This document shows positions 12,601 through 24,157 of a DNA stretch of 64,000 nt, one piece after another. The first letter of the stretch is position 1; each line of letters opens with the position of its first letter. This DNA is from Coffea arabica (taxonomy: Eukaryota > Streptophyta > Magnoliopsida > Gentianales > Rubiaceae), in NCBI RefSeq assembly GCF_036785885.1, contig NC_092312.1:18370001-18434000 (forward strand). The letters run 5' to 3'. Both the position numbers and the translations under genes were made by a program. The notes below the pieces were generated by a model. It made no database searches. It saw only the letters and a list, made by a program, of their open reading frames with translations, and was not told where the DNA came from.

Positions 12601-15600
12601 TACCTGCAAGCCAAGAAAAAGTTGCTGCCTAAGACCATTAGGTAATCACTCCAAAAAACAAAAAATAGATTTAAGATTTCATAATATAGTATCATCTATG
12701 GTACCAAAAGAATGACAACCTGTCTCTCCCCCCCCCCCCTCTCCCAAAAAAAAAAGAATAAGGGAAAAGAAACTATTTTTGTTGGGACAAACTGAAGAAG
12801 GGGCTATATACTGCATTGGCAGTTCTCAGTAGTTCTCAGTTGAGAAAATTGAAAGAGATAAAGAATAAAAACAAATAATGCATGAAAACCAACAAGCTTT
12901 ACATCTTTCAATCCAAGATCAAAACGAGTATCTGGCCTATCTGAACCGTATTGGCTCATGGCTTCAGCATAAGTGAGCCTTGGGAAAGGGTCAGGTAGCT
13001 GGACACCTTTGATCTCAAGGAAAACCTGCAGGAAAATATTTATCATGCCCTGTCAACTTACCAGTTGAATATCAGAAGTAACGGCAAAAGTAATATCAAT
13101 ACAGAATTAAGAGTTGTATTAAACATCTAAATTGGGCCATCAGAGCCCTCATCTACCCATGTAACCCATGGCTCACTAGACCCTAATTCCATGCTACAAA
13201 AGGAAAAATTGGACAGCATCCAGCTTTAAACTTCAGGGGAAAAAATCAAGGGGAAAAAATCAAGCTTATTAGAACAAACAACTATTTCGGAACAAACCTA
13301 CATATATATATTATTTGCTGATACCAAAAGGAATCATATGATAGACTACAAGCATGACGAGGTAAAATTTACACTAAAACATACGTATAATTTGTTTCAA
13401 TCTTCTAAAAGATATTTAGTCTGATAATGCAAAAGATTGTCATGTTTACTCAGAAGTAATAATTATTTTCGGCACCACATATAGGCCAAGCATGTGCACA
13501 GCTGATGATGTTTAGCTTCTATACAGCAAAATGTTATACAAGTTTTAACAAGATTAATGCTATTACAGTTCAATTCCCACACCCAGCCCATAACAGAGGA
13601 GAATGTTACTAAAATTGGAAAGTAAAAGATCATACAAAAATCTACCAGAAGGTGCGAAACCTAGGTCATCAAATTCAAATACTAACCAATCAGTTGAAAA
13701 ACAGGATTCAGCCATCATATAGGCTCTGGTCGAAAATAACATTCGATTCAGAATTTCTGGAAGGTATTAAAAATTCAAATCAACAGTTTAGAGCCCCACA
13801 ATGTAGGTAAATTTAGTTATAATATTGCTATGGAAGCACAGCTTCTTTTAATGAAAATTTCAGGACATGTTTTACAGAATTTTGAGCAGAAAATATATCA
13901 CACTTCAATAGAGGATTTTATCAAAGGTCTGAAGGGACTCACAAATTGTGAAATCAGATTATTGCTCTACTATCTATTAGGCTATCAACTACAGCAAACT
14001 AATTGGCAGGATCAAGGAAGTGAGAGGGGTCAGCAGTAAACAATCAATATATTTTAGGCTATGGAAAAAACTATGGCCTCTGAAGCATTGCATGCTTTAA
14101 AGCCACAAACTACATTGAATAGAAAACACACATCATAGGGTATGGAACATGCAAAATGTGAGAATTGATGGTAAATAACCCATGCTACCTCTTCAACTAT
14201 GTGGTTCAAAGATCAACATCACCAAAATCCCTTATCATCATATAGTGATATTACTTACTAATTTTATTTCTTCTCTTGTAAATGAGGCAAGCACTAGTAT
14301 TCTTTTACTTAAGCAGTTAAGTGTCTCAGAAACAACTAGAACAACAAACCATGACCCAAGCAAACTCCAGTTTACCCACTCCAGTCACAATACCACAAAT
14401 TAGCGAGAGGAAGCAGAAACAAAAGTAGACCTTCAATCATTAAGAAATGCCCAACTCGACCAGAAAAGTAAAAATATCAATTATCAAGAGAACTAACAGC
14501 AATCTGCAGAGAGAAGCAAAACATAAGCCCATGGTCAAAAAACTTCAGAAAGTTTTCACCTCAAGCGAATTTCCTCCTTTACAGATTCTCTGGCATCATC
14601 TGCAGTAGTAACTAAGAAAGGCAGCTTAGATCTCACAGTATTCAGAACATGGACACGCTCAGCAGCCACCTGCAAACTTAAGCAATTGTACTAAAACCAC
14701 CAAAAAGAATAATCATCCAGGAGCAAATCCAAGTTAAGGAAATAATAAAACAGCGGTCATCAGTTATTAGAATTCATCTTCCACAATCAACTACACATCA
14801 TAATTCCACAACCAACTTTGCAGAAACTAAGTAAATTGTGGAGCACTGAGATAAAGAACTCATCCTTGAACATATGATTATAACATCAGAAACAATTCAT
14901 TACCTTTCCTTCTCTCCTAGTCAATCACCAGCATCAGACTTCGATTTTCTCTCTCTCTGATGCACCTAAGCTGTTATCTTCTTCTGATAACACTTATAGA
15001 ATAGCAATTCAAACAAGGTCGTATTTTAACCATATTAATCATTACACTTGGAAGGTTTTTGTGGGGGAAAACATAAAACATTGCCCTTGGATTGTTCTTG
15101 TTACACCTGTTAATTTTAACACTTGAACACTTCAAAAATTGGGCCAGGGGGACTGCTTGAACAAAAGCCTAAAAAGGTTTTCCTTCAAATCACAATGCAA
15201 AACACCCTTGACACAATAGATCTGGTTGAATTCATATCAACTAGCACCACGCCTTGTTTTCAGCCATAGGCATGTTATTCTCAGTTTCTTAAAGAGTTCA
15301 TGGAGACTAAACAGACAGGTGAACTGCCAAAGGAGACCTCAAATTCAAATTTTCTAGACTTACTATAGTGAGAATGTAATCAGTGACTTCCTTCAGCTGC
15401 TTTTTCTGTAATTATTGCAGAATACATCCATCTATGCATAAAGATTTAAAGCTAAAGCAGAACACACCTCTACCGCACCAGTCCTCATCTTCATGTTGAC
15501 AGACTCAATTGGGCGAGGCCGAACAACACCTTCTACGGCCACCACATACTCAATTCTTAAGTCATTCACTGTTGAATGAGCATCAGGAAATTCGTTGGGA

Positions 15601-16446
15601 AGCGTCGTAATCTGAAATTCCCAAAGCACAAAAGGTAAAGACCAGTTCAACAACTCGCCCCAAAGATACTCTTTGTCGCAATTTCATCAAATAGCATATT
15701 CATAGCTACTCTTTCCCATGCAGCATTTATCGCAAATTAACAAGCATTCTCAACAAAGAAAACAAACCAAAACACGGATTGTAGACTGTAAGTACTGGTA
15801 ACTTCAGACAGATTAGTTCAAATAAAATTCCATCAATGTTCAAATTTTTCCACGTTTCCTAGGCAGAATGCCTTAAATTTCTGACTTAAGTAAACAAACT
15901 AATGGTCATCATGTTAAAAAAATATTTATTACAATGGAAGAATAAAAGCAATAGCCAGTCAAGAACTATTACATGCTCAAGAAATGAAAGATTGAGAATT
16001 CATAATTTTTTTTTTTAAAAAAAAAAAGGAGAGAGAAGAAAATGAAAAATAAGTACCTGTAAAACACCGGTATGGTCACGGAGATTAACAAAAGTGAGGC
16101 CACCATGAACACGATGAAGAGCAACCCAGCCGCAGAGCCTGACCCGTTTATTCACATCAGCTTCTGACAATTCACCGCAGAAAGCGGTCCGGCTCACCCA
16201 TTCAAGAGAAGGGATGGAGCGAGATACTTTAGGGGAAGCGGCAACAAGTGGTGTTTCAGTTGAAGAAGGAGAAGGAGACGAAGCAGAAACAGAAGGAGTT
16301 GAAATGCAGCGTTTAGGAGGTTGCGTGGGTTTGAAGCTGGGGCTGTGCGAGTTTAGGAATAGAAGAGGCAATGGAGGTGGTTTGAGTGAGAAGTGTTTAT
16401 AGCGGAAGGCTATACTGGGCAGAGCGCGGAGGAGTTGTGCGGCCAT
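9684..16446 (-). pseudogene. Organellar aspartyl-tRNA synthetase, copy A: exons 1-3 and 8-15, catalytic exons 4-7 deleted
   Basis: Homolog of the dual-targeted plastid/mitochondrial bacterial-type AspRS (class II; charges tRNA-Asp). Minus-strand exons: 16446-16057 (Ser/Pro-rich transit peptide, then the OB-fold part with HGGLTFVNLRDHTG), 15611-15468, 14669-14560, 13025-12903 ([24 protein letters not shown]), 12603-12408, 12322-12135, 12011-11940 (HSILWVTDFPMFEW), 11506-11408, 11321-11241, 10724-10667, 9853-9684 ([11 protein letters not shown], the motif 3 Arg; [11 protein letters not shown]). Every kept junction has GT-AG ends and matching phases. Exons 4-7, which copy B retains with class II motifs 1 and 2, are missing through a 1541-bp deletion between exons 3 and 8. 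Exon 3 ends two bases into a codon and exon 8 starts in phase 0, so joining them would be out of frame. This is the only copy with the C-terminal third, and it cannot encode an active enzyme. Confidence 0.88.
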
Positions 16447-16924
16447 CTCGCGGCAGCCGCTTCAATTTTTCAATTGAGACTCTGAGCAGATAAGTCCATG
16501 GCCGGGGGACGAAGCCGAATTGAATTGAGAGTCCAAAACTATGTCGTTTTCCTGGTCCTTTTACTTCAGTGTAGATTGGGCTTGGCCTACCAAAGCTTGC
16601 TGAGCCAGCCTGCTCCATTTGATCCCAATGTTGTTGTTGACCCTAACCATAACGTGATTGGGGTTGGGCATGTACGCTCGATCTATTTTAAAATGAAACA
16701 AAGTTGGGCCAAGTTACGTAGGAAAATCAAGTGAGTTAAAATAACTTCCTTGCGTATATTTGTTTGACAAGAAAAATTTGTAGATAAAATAAGTAGTTAA
16801 TTATACTTATTGAAAATATTGTGGTAATCAAATATTTTTCCTTTAAAGTCCTGTAAATTTGGATGCAACATGCAGAAAATTAAGGAAGTATTTGTTGGTA
16901 AAGAAAAATATGGAAGAGTAAAGG
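16447..16924. promoter_or_regulatory. AspRS copy A upstream region
   Basis: The stretch beyond the AspRS ATG is less AT-rich up to about 16,680, as expected for a promoter/5' UTR, then becomes AT-rich. It is repeated nearly identically at 31,460-31,935. No separate gene is recognised; a 78-codon plus-strand frame at 16498-16734 is conserved only because the whole block is duplicated. Confidence 0.45.
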
Positions 16925-18042
16925 AAAGTTAGATATATTTTCCTTTAGGTCCTTTGAGGTTTAACCAAATTGCCAAATAAACTCTATAATTCTACAAAGT
17001 TATAGATAACCCTCTTTGTGGTAAACAAATACAATAAAGACACTTTTGGGTGTGAGTTAATTATTTTACTAACATTATTGGTCCTCTCATCATTAATGTT
17101 ATCAACATCGTCTTATGCTAGAAATCCTAGAATGCCCTTGAAACCATAAAAATTCCTCATTTCCTTCTACCGGAATCGATGTAATTTGCAAAAGTCCACC
17201 AAGTTGGCTGCTGCCAAATTCGATAATCATGAATTCACAATCAAAATACAACACATGAATCCCATGAGCATCCATCCATACATCAGTATATCCTTTTCAT
17301 TAACACAGCAAAAATTAAATCCAAATGCAACAATTACGAGCTCTTAAAGTGTTATAAAATTAAGTTGGATGTGTACCAAATCGTCAAAAAAAAAAATAAA
17401 AATGTATGCTTTGTGTAAGCCCTACTATATTTGTTTGAGCCTGAATATTTGTGATTGAAATAAAAGAGAATCAAGAAAGAAACGAAGGTAATTGTAAAAG
17501 GGAAATGGCTCATCGAATTTGGTGCACAAAAGGAGAGAGTTAATGAAGCCTGGATGGTGGTTTTGGAGAAAGAACAGAGTTTCGAATTTCATAAAAAGAA
17601 GATTTAGAGCTGAAGTTACAGTAATGCAGCAGTAGCACGGATATTAATGAAGCAAGGGAAGTCCGATTGAACAAATGAAGAACAAAAACAAGTTTGGGAT
17701 TAGTTGGGTCGTACGGTATCCAGTCCACGGCCCAGATACCCACCGTTGAAAAAAAAAAGAAAAAGAAAAAGAAAACACATACTACAGTCTTTTCCGTTTC
17801 CATATTTCCTCAATTTCCTTTCACCAACCTATTTAGTTACCTTTTCTCTTTCCTAGCCTTTATGTTTAATTACATCATTCTCCTTTATATTGTTTTGTTA
17901 TGTCCTATATGCCTGTTATTGAGAAATTGTTTTTCGTTATTTTTGTTTCTTTACTTCTTCTAATTTATTCATTAACTTCTCTTTGGAATGCAAAAATTAT
18001 TATGTTTAGATTGTATTCTCTTCCTTTCTTCCTATCTTTTCT

Positions 18043-18093
<51 letters not shown>

Positions 18094-18290
18094 TTGCTTT
18101 TTTTGACAAGGATTAGTTAAAATTTGCAAATTGTAGGAATAAGGGCATTTTTATCATTTCAGTATCTCAGTTAACAGGGGTTTAGACTCCATCCATTGTA
18201 AGGGTATAATTATAATTTGGTCAAGCTATAGAGTTTATTTGGTGTTTTGGCCCGATTTCAGGGGAGGTAAATGTAATTAAGCCTAAAATG
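16925..18290. mobile_element. TIR-type non-autonomous element, unit 1 copy (about 1.37 kb)
   Basis: The left arm contains CCAAATAAACTCTATAATTC. The reverse complement of the right arm contains CCAAATAAACTCTATAGCTT. Outside this core the arms stay alignable to about 16,925 and 18,290. The interior has a long CT run (about 18,042-18,092) and no coding frame of note. It sits between the AspRS promoter and MADS-A. Unit 2 has the same insertion in the same place, so it predates the duplication. Confidence 0.55.
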
Positions 18291-19472
18291 AATTGGAATT
18301 TACGAGCATATTCATAAGCGCATACGTCAGTCGGTTACAATTCTTTGGTCTCAAGTCACAGCAGCTGTTTTTTTCCTTTTTTTTTTTTTTTCAAACGAAC
18401 GCAGCTGTTGCTATCAGTAAAGTGGAGCGATTTCATTGGTCGGGCGCACAGGCCATCATTTGACGTGGTCTGCAACGTGAATGCAAACGCTTAGAAACTA
18501 ATTATGGCATATGATTAAACAAGGCTACATAAGCGGGCAAGAGTTGTATTAGCTCAGGATATATAAGTACACATTGGAAACGAGTTGAAAACATTGAAAT
18601 CTGTAACATTATTAATGGCTTCTTAACCTTTAATATTTCGCAATGACTAATAATAAGAATAGTAATTATCAATGCATATTTCCATAAATAATTGATGATA
18701 TTTACTACGTCTCTGATATAAGCTACTACTAAATACTAAGCTAAGGTAAGTATATTAAGAAGAAATCAAAATCTTCAAAAATCTTGTAAGCAGTCTTAAT
18801 TATTATTATTATTAGTAATAAATTTGTATCATAACTGAGAAGATAATAACATTAATTATAAACTATGGCATGCTTTTATTTTATATCATTTGGAAAAAGT
18901 TACATGTGCATGGCGTTTGCCCGCTCAATATTACGTCGAAACGAGTGTTCTTTTTTCAAATAACGGTCCAATCGCTTATTACCTTAATTGACATGAGTAC
19001 TTGACAAAGTAACAAAAAATTATTTTACATTCTTGTGATTACAATGTAGTGGCATGTCGTATTACTTTTTTTTTTTTGGGGTTTTGGAAATTTACATATC
19101 ATTCCTTTTATGTATCCAGTATTTTCATATTGAGATTAGAATCGCCCAAAAAAAAAATCTTATGCAATAATAATTACTACTATTTTGTAAGTTCTTATCT
19201 ATATATCAGCATTTACCATTCAAGTGTTACATGCCTTTTAATTGCTTACTCTTTTTTTTCTTTTTTGTCTATTCTGGATTAGGCTGTGAATGTGACCAAA
19301 AGGTAAGAACAAGTTAACAGTCTTGGCTTAAAAGGTAACAAGAAGTTAATAGTCATATCCTAAATGGTAGCAAAAATCTACAACGATGTGGCAGAAACTT
19401 CTAGGAAAATGAACACACCCTTTAAATCCCCAGCCACATTCCTCCCATTGGAACATAATTCCTGCTTAAACA
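18291..19472 (+). promoter_or_regulatory. MADS-A1 upstream region with TATA-like TTTAAAT
   Basis: TTTAAAT at 19421-19427 lies 46 bp before the ATG, preceded by CACACCC. MADS-C genes have the same CCCTTTAAAT word 91 bp before their ATG, so the core promoters look related. The remainder is AT-rich with no other gene. Confidence 0.45.
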
Positions 19473-20138
19473 ATGGCAAGAAAGAGCAAGGGTAGGCAAA
19501 AGATTGAAATGACAAGAATGTCAAAAGAAAGCAACTTACTTGTTACTTTCTCAAAGCGCCGCTCTGGCCTTTTCAAGAAGGCTTATGAACTCTACACACT
19601 TTGTGGTGCTGAAATTGCAATAATCGTTTTCTCCCCAGGGAAAAAGGTTTTCTCCTATGGCCATCCTTGCCTTTACTCCATCATCGATCGTTTCGTAACC
19701 GGAAAAGCTGGCCCGAGTTCGAGCAGTTCGCAAATTGTTGAGGCACACAGGGCAGCGAGCATTCGCGAACTCAACATGCAATTGACTGAAATGCTTAATC
19801 AGTTAGATGCTGAGAGAAAGCGTGGTGAGGAGCTGATCAAACTGAGGACAGCGAGTCAAGGAAGATGCTGGTGGGAGGCTCCGGTTAATGATCTTGGACT
19901 TCAAGAACTGGAGCAACTAAAGGCGGCCATGGAGGAGCTGAAGAAGAATGTGGCCAATCAGGCAGAGAAGTTGATGGTGGAGGCTTCCAACGCGACTGCG
20001 TTTCTTGGGTCATCGAGTTCCAAGGGAGGAGGCCATGTTGGTCCAAGTAACATTGACGCTAAGGTTCCTCCTCCTGGTCTGGGACTTTCTATGACTCCTC
20101 ATGGGTTTGCACTTGGATATGGTCGTGGATTTTTCTAA
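19473..20138 (+). CDS. MADS-A1: type I (M-alpha, AGL62-like) MADS-box transcription factor, 221 aa
   Basis: Intronless, as usual for type I MADS genes. The MADS domain spans about residues 7-66: GRQKIEMTRM, then VTFSKRRSGLFKKAYEL, then LCGAEIAIIVFSPGKKVFSY. The basic SKRR/KK helix contacts CArG-box DNA and the following strand mediates dimerisation. After it come GHPCLYSIIDRF (M-alpha signature region), a Ser run (residues 82-86), a probable coiled coil (about 96-125) and WWEAPVNDLGLQELEQLK (133-150), a block typical of AGL62/AGL61-like proteins. There is no type II K domain. It is transcribed away from AspRS. Family members act in central cell and endosperm, often as M-alpha/M-gamma heterodimers; that role is inferred here. 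It differs from MADS-A2 at four bases (Y41H, E147K, S192I and one silent). Confidence 0.93.
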   Translation: MARKSKGRQKIEMTRMSKESNLLVTFSKRRSGLFKKAYELYTLCGAEIAIIVFSPGKKVFSYGHPCLYSIIDRFVTGKAGPSSSSSQIVEAHRAASIRELNMQLTEMLNQLDAERKRGEELIKLRTASQGRCWWEAPVNDLGLQELEQLKAAMEELKKNVANQAEKLMVEASNATAFLGSSSSKGGGHVGPSNIDAKVPPPGLGLSMTPHGFALGYGRGFF

Positions 20139-22639
20139 ATCACATATCCAGAAATTGGTCTGATCTATTGTAGTGGTATTTTGTTCTGTTGAATCATATT
20201 TGGGTGTCTGTATTGTATCGTATAAGTAAGTCTGGGTATTAATCTTATCTACTTTATTCCTGTGTACTTTTGTTGATGTTGTACAAGAAGCCTTTTATGC
20301 CAAAACAGTAAAAATGGGATAAAGTTTTCTTCTTCGATGTATTAACAATCTATCCCATATTTGGAATCAAGGAAAGAAACCAATAGGAGATGATTGTAAA
20401 GTAAAAAGAAAAAACATAAGAAACTTTTTTTTCTGGCTTGAGACATAATCTTCAAGTCTGCCACATGCGATGAAACTGTCAAACAAAGATTTGAATCCAA
20501 CGGTGAATCAAACCGTCAGCATTGGATGAATAATAACGGTGATAGTGTACGCACTGTTAGTGTATATAAGATTTACTCTAATAATAGAACAGTGTTAAAG
20601 AATTGCATGACTTAGTTTGAACTTTTTTTCCCTAATATCTCTTCACACCAGTATAATAGGGCTTTTCAGTAGGTATACTAGGTAAATATCGAGAGGCTAA
20701 AATTAAAAATTAAAAATCTATCCAAACTAATGCTTTTCGATACCGAAGGCAGAACGGCTTCGTAATTCTTAGCTTCCTTCGTCCATTTCGGTGAAACATC
20801 AAACAACCTATACATGTGAAAATTTTCCCAAAAAAAATGTTTAAAAATAGTTTCCAGAAAGAATTCTTAAACAACGCACTCAATTTGTTAATGTACTCAT
20901 CTTTTTTTTTTTGGACTTTTTTTTTTGGTATAAGTGGAATGTCTTGAACTTTGGATCTCTCGTAACTCCTTTCTGCCTTATCATCTATCACATCCCTTCC
21001 CCCTCCCTCCTCTCTCAGATTAATGTACTCATCTTGATGCTAGGTATTCACATTTATAACAATTTTTATCAAGTTTAGTACTTGTTTTGAGGATCTAAAT
21101 TCTTCGCGATTGCTAGGGCTATTAGTCGAGCTTTTTGAACAGGGTTTTGATAAGTCCAAACTTTACTCACAAATTAAATAGTGCTTTTAGGTTAGGATTT
21201 TGTTAAAAGATTCAAATTCAACTCACACTTGTATAAACGTTTCAAAGTCAGAAGTTTAACCTAGTAAGATCCTAAATTAGCTCATATTTAATTCGAGTTT
21301 AATATTCAGGGTCAAAATCTGTCAAGTCCGATTAAAGATAAAATCGAACGGTATTTTTTTTTTAACCGAATGGGTCAGACTCAGACTAATTCGACTCCAT
21401 TAACAATTCTAATAGTTGCAGGAACACTTGCATAATACATTTAACAGTTGGTTCGACCGAGTTGGTTCGAACTAATCTCAGCTATTAATTTGAAATTTAA
21501 ATAAATTTTAAATCAACAATCAAGATAAGCTCTAGCCTTGCTTGGTCGATCCCCACAATTAAAACCTTTAAAAGTCTTCTGCCAACATCACAGAATCCCA
21601 ATTCGTGGTTTTGATGCCTGATTGACACTATACAAAGTTGTTTAGGATCACGGTTCGAAAGTGCATCGCTACAAATGAAAAGCATTTAGGTTCCATTTTG
21701 ATTGGACGAAACGTCTTTTACAATAAAATTCACCATTCTTGTGCAAAATGTTTGATCATAATGAGTAAATTTTCATCCAATATTTGAATGAATTACTGAA
21801 AAAAAAAATGAATAGCATGTTGTTGCTGTTTCTTATGTTGGTTTTCTCATACTTGCACGTGTACACGTTAGTTCCTTTTACAATACCCATAGACAGACGA
21901 TGTTTCCCCTTGTAGCACAAAAGAAGAAGAAGAGTTAAAAAAAAAAAAAAAGGAATAGACGATGATTGTATAGTGTTCATAATGATAATCAATAGGATAT
22001 TAGCTAAATAGGTAGAGAAAAGTTGGGGGGATTTAATCCATGGGCCTTGAGATCAAAGTTCAGTGAATAAGGTTTCTGGGGTTTTCAGCTTGTCATAACT
22101 GTATGACACTGACCTACAACAAAACCCCACCAACAAAAAACCTTAGAAAGTACTATTGATGCAGATACGATGATAGAATTCTTGCTTTGATGACCCATTA
22201 ATTGTTACTTTAAAGACGATAATGATGCTAACCAGTTGAAGGTTGTCAGATTATTGTATGGCTTTCCGTTAATAGCTGCATATATCATACAGTACTATAT
22301 TTGAATCTTTGGAAGATTTCTTACCAAGTACTGTTTTCTGATCACTTTCAAGTAAGAACGTGTGAATAATTATCAATTTGGCATCTTCTTAAATTTTTTG
22401 ATTCGTGGTAAATTTTAAGGTTTTACTTTTTTTTTTCACCGATTTCTTCACTTGTTAACAAAATCCCTGTAATTATTAATTAATAGCAGGAGGTAAGTAG
22501 CTACAATTCCTTTTTGACAACCAAAAAAACTAACAATTCCTCTGAATTCCTATTTGCCCTTTGAATTCTTAGCATATAGGGCGGGCATGTGAATTGTGAA
22601 TTGTGAAGCTGCTGCCAACTCACTTGCGACGTTATGATT
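20139..22639. other. Intergenic DNA between MADS-A1 and the orphan MADS-C promoter (unit 1)
   Basis: It is homologous to 35,038-37,440 of unit 2, with small indels. The block at about 20,480-20,595 is largely absent from unit 2 (around 35,385-35,405). No coding sequence is recognised in either copy. Several T and A homopolymers are present. Confidence 0.6.
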
Positions 22640-23024
22640 CACTTCTTATCCTAATTACTAGTACTAGCTAGCATTTTATGGGGAAAACAGTTAGATGATA
22701 CTAGCATTTTGCTCCTCTATAAATGCTCTTCCATCTCTTGGCTCTTTATGAAGACACAAGTACGTAACGTGCCAAAAGCACTTTCTGTGCTCTAACAAAT
22801 GCCTAGAGAGTGAGCGAGTGAGCTAGTGCCTATTGATCATCAATTCATACCCAAGATGATCGGTAGAGAAACACATACATATGAGATGAGTTGACTTTGG
22901 CTTGCAATAATAACTGATACTTCACCTTGTAATGCCAACTAAGAGAAGATTTATGTCACACCATCATATAGCTAGCATTAAGATCTAAGATTTTTTTAAA
23001 CTCCCAAATCAAGGGTAATTATGC
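22640..23024 (+). promoter_or_regulatory. Orphaned MADS-C upstream region (its gene is deleted in unit 1)
   Basis: It matches the DNA upstream of MADS-C1 (about 37,430-37,787) and MADS-C2 (about 58,478-58,817), including the TATA-like CTCTATAAATGCTCTTCC near 22,714. Homology stops at ATTATGC (23,018-23,024). The next base already belongs to sequence found only beyond the MITE in units 2 and 3 (GTGTCATTGCTTAAATTG). The MADS-C coding region and the MITE, 1594 bp in unit 3 coordinates, are therefore missing here. Confidence 0.8.
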
Positions 23025-24157
23025 GTGTCATTGCTTAAATTGTTTCAAAGCCTGCCCTTCATTCATTCACCCCCAAAAAATAATAATAATAACAAAACGG
23101 AACGTAGAGAATAACTTCACTGTGGTTCAATTCCTGGACGTAATTAGGTGAGGCAACTTATACAATGCACAAAAAGTAGTTGAGTTGATTTTTTCCATTC
23201 AATTTGAGCGGATGAGGGGTGAAAGTGGAATTTAACAAGCTCCATTCCTAGAGTCCGAGCTACATCGCACTTGCCTGGCACGGATTAAGGAAATAATTGG
23301 AAAAATTGTTTACTAAGAGTCCTATATACTTAATACATGTAAATCATACTCGATTACCGCCCACGGATTAAGGAAATAATTGGAAAAGTAGTTTCATTTT
23401 TATTGATCTATTTAACGAAGTTGAATTGAGAACATTTTGGAGACACTTTAGTTGTCACCAAGCTGAGGAAATAAATTTTTCTAATTTTAACCTAGGCAAG
23501 AAAATACTTAGCCAAAAAAAGAAGAAGAAATAATTAGATTTTTGGAAGTATATATGTTTCTATATGTTGATGCATGAATTCATCCAAACAATATGTATAT
23601 CGCTTTGCTAAAAGATAATAAACCATTAACTACTTAAACTAACTACACATGCCATTAAATAACAATTTGATCGTTTGTTTTTTTTTTTTTAATTTTGATG
23701 AAATGATTAGATCGATAGTTCTCAACAATGCCATTTTCTTGGTCAGTGTGAGAGAGTAAATTATGTTTTGCCAGGAAAAGAAGAAAATAGCTGTTAATTC
23801 TAGACAAATTGTCCATTTCTAAGTTTAATCCATCAATCAATGAGGAGTTAACACTAATTTATATTTTGTCGAAAAAAAAGAGAGAAAAAGATAGAGATGT
23901 TACTCTACATAAATCATCCATTTCTAAGTTTAATCCATCAATCAAGGGGAAATTAGGAGGGTGAAACAATGGAAACTGGAGAAAATATATCGACCGAATC
24001 ACAATAAAATCTTTGACGTTTTTAGGAAACAAAATTACGGGTAAATATTAAGGAAGGTGGAACCTTATATAATAATAGGATGGGATGCCAAAGCAATGTA
24101 GCTAGCCCTTAATTCATCAAAATCCCACCAAAAGACAAAAAAAAAAAAAAGGCGAAA
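23025..24157 (+). promoter_or_regulatory. MADS-B1 upstream region: TATA box and two internal direct repeats
   Basis: CCTTATATAATAATAGG near 24,063-24,079 is the best TATA candidate, about 85-95 bp before the ATG. Two exact direct repeats are visible. One of 26 bp starts CACGGATTAAGG (23,279-23,304 and 23,362-23,387). One of 29 bp starts TCCATTTCTAAG (23,812-23,840 and 23,917-23,945). All three MADS-B genes keep this upstream layout; unit 3 has a few base changes in the second 26-bp copy. Confidence 0.55.

Noticed and set aside
13830-14039. Small plus-strand frame, longer at 27353-27667
   Set aside because: It lies in an AspRS intron. The longer version in unit 2 extends across exon 7 antisense. 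It is conserved only because the block is duplicated.
16498-16734. 78-codon frame upstream of AspRS, repeated at 31511-31747
   Set aside because: Identical only through the recent duplication; no recognisable domain; lies in the AspRS promoter region.
19551-19781. Antisense open frames over the MADS coding regions
   Set aside because: Shadows of conserved coding sequence in the opposite frame; no independent support.
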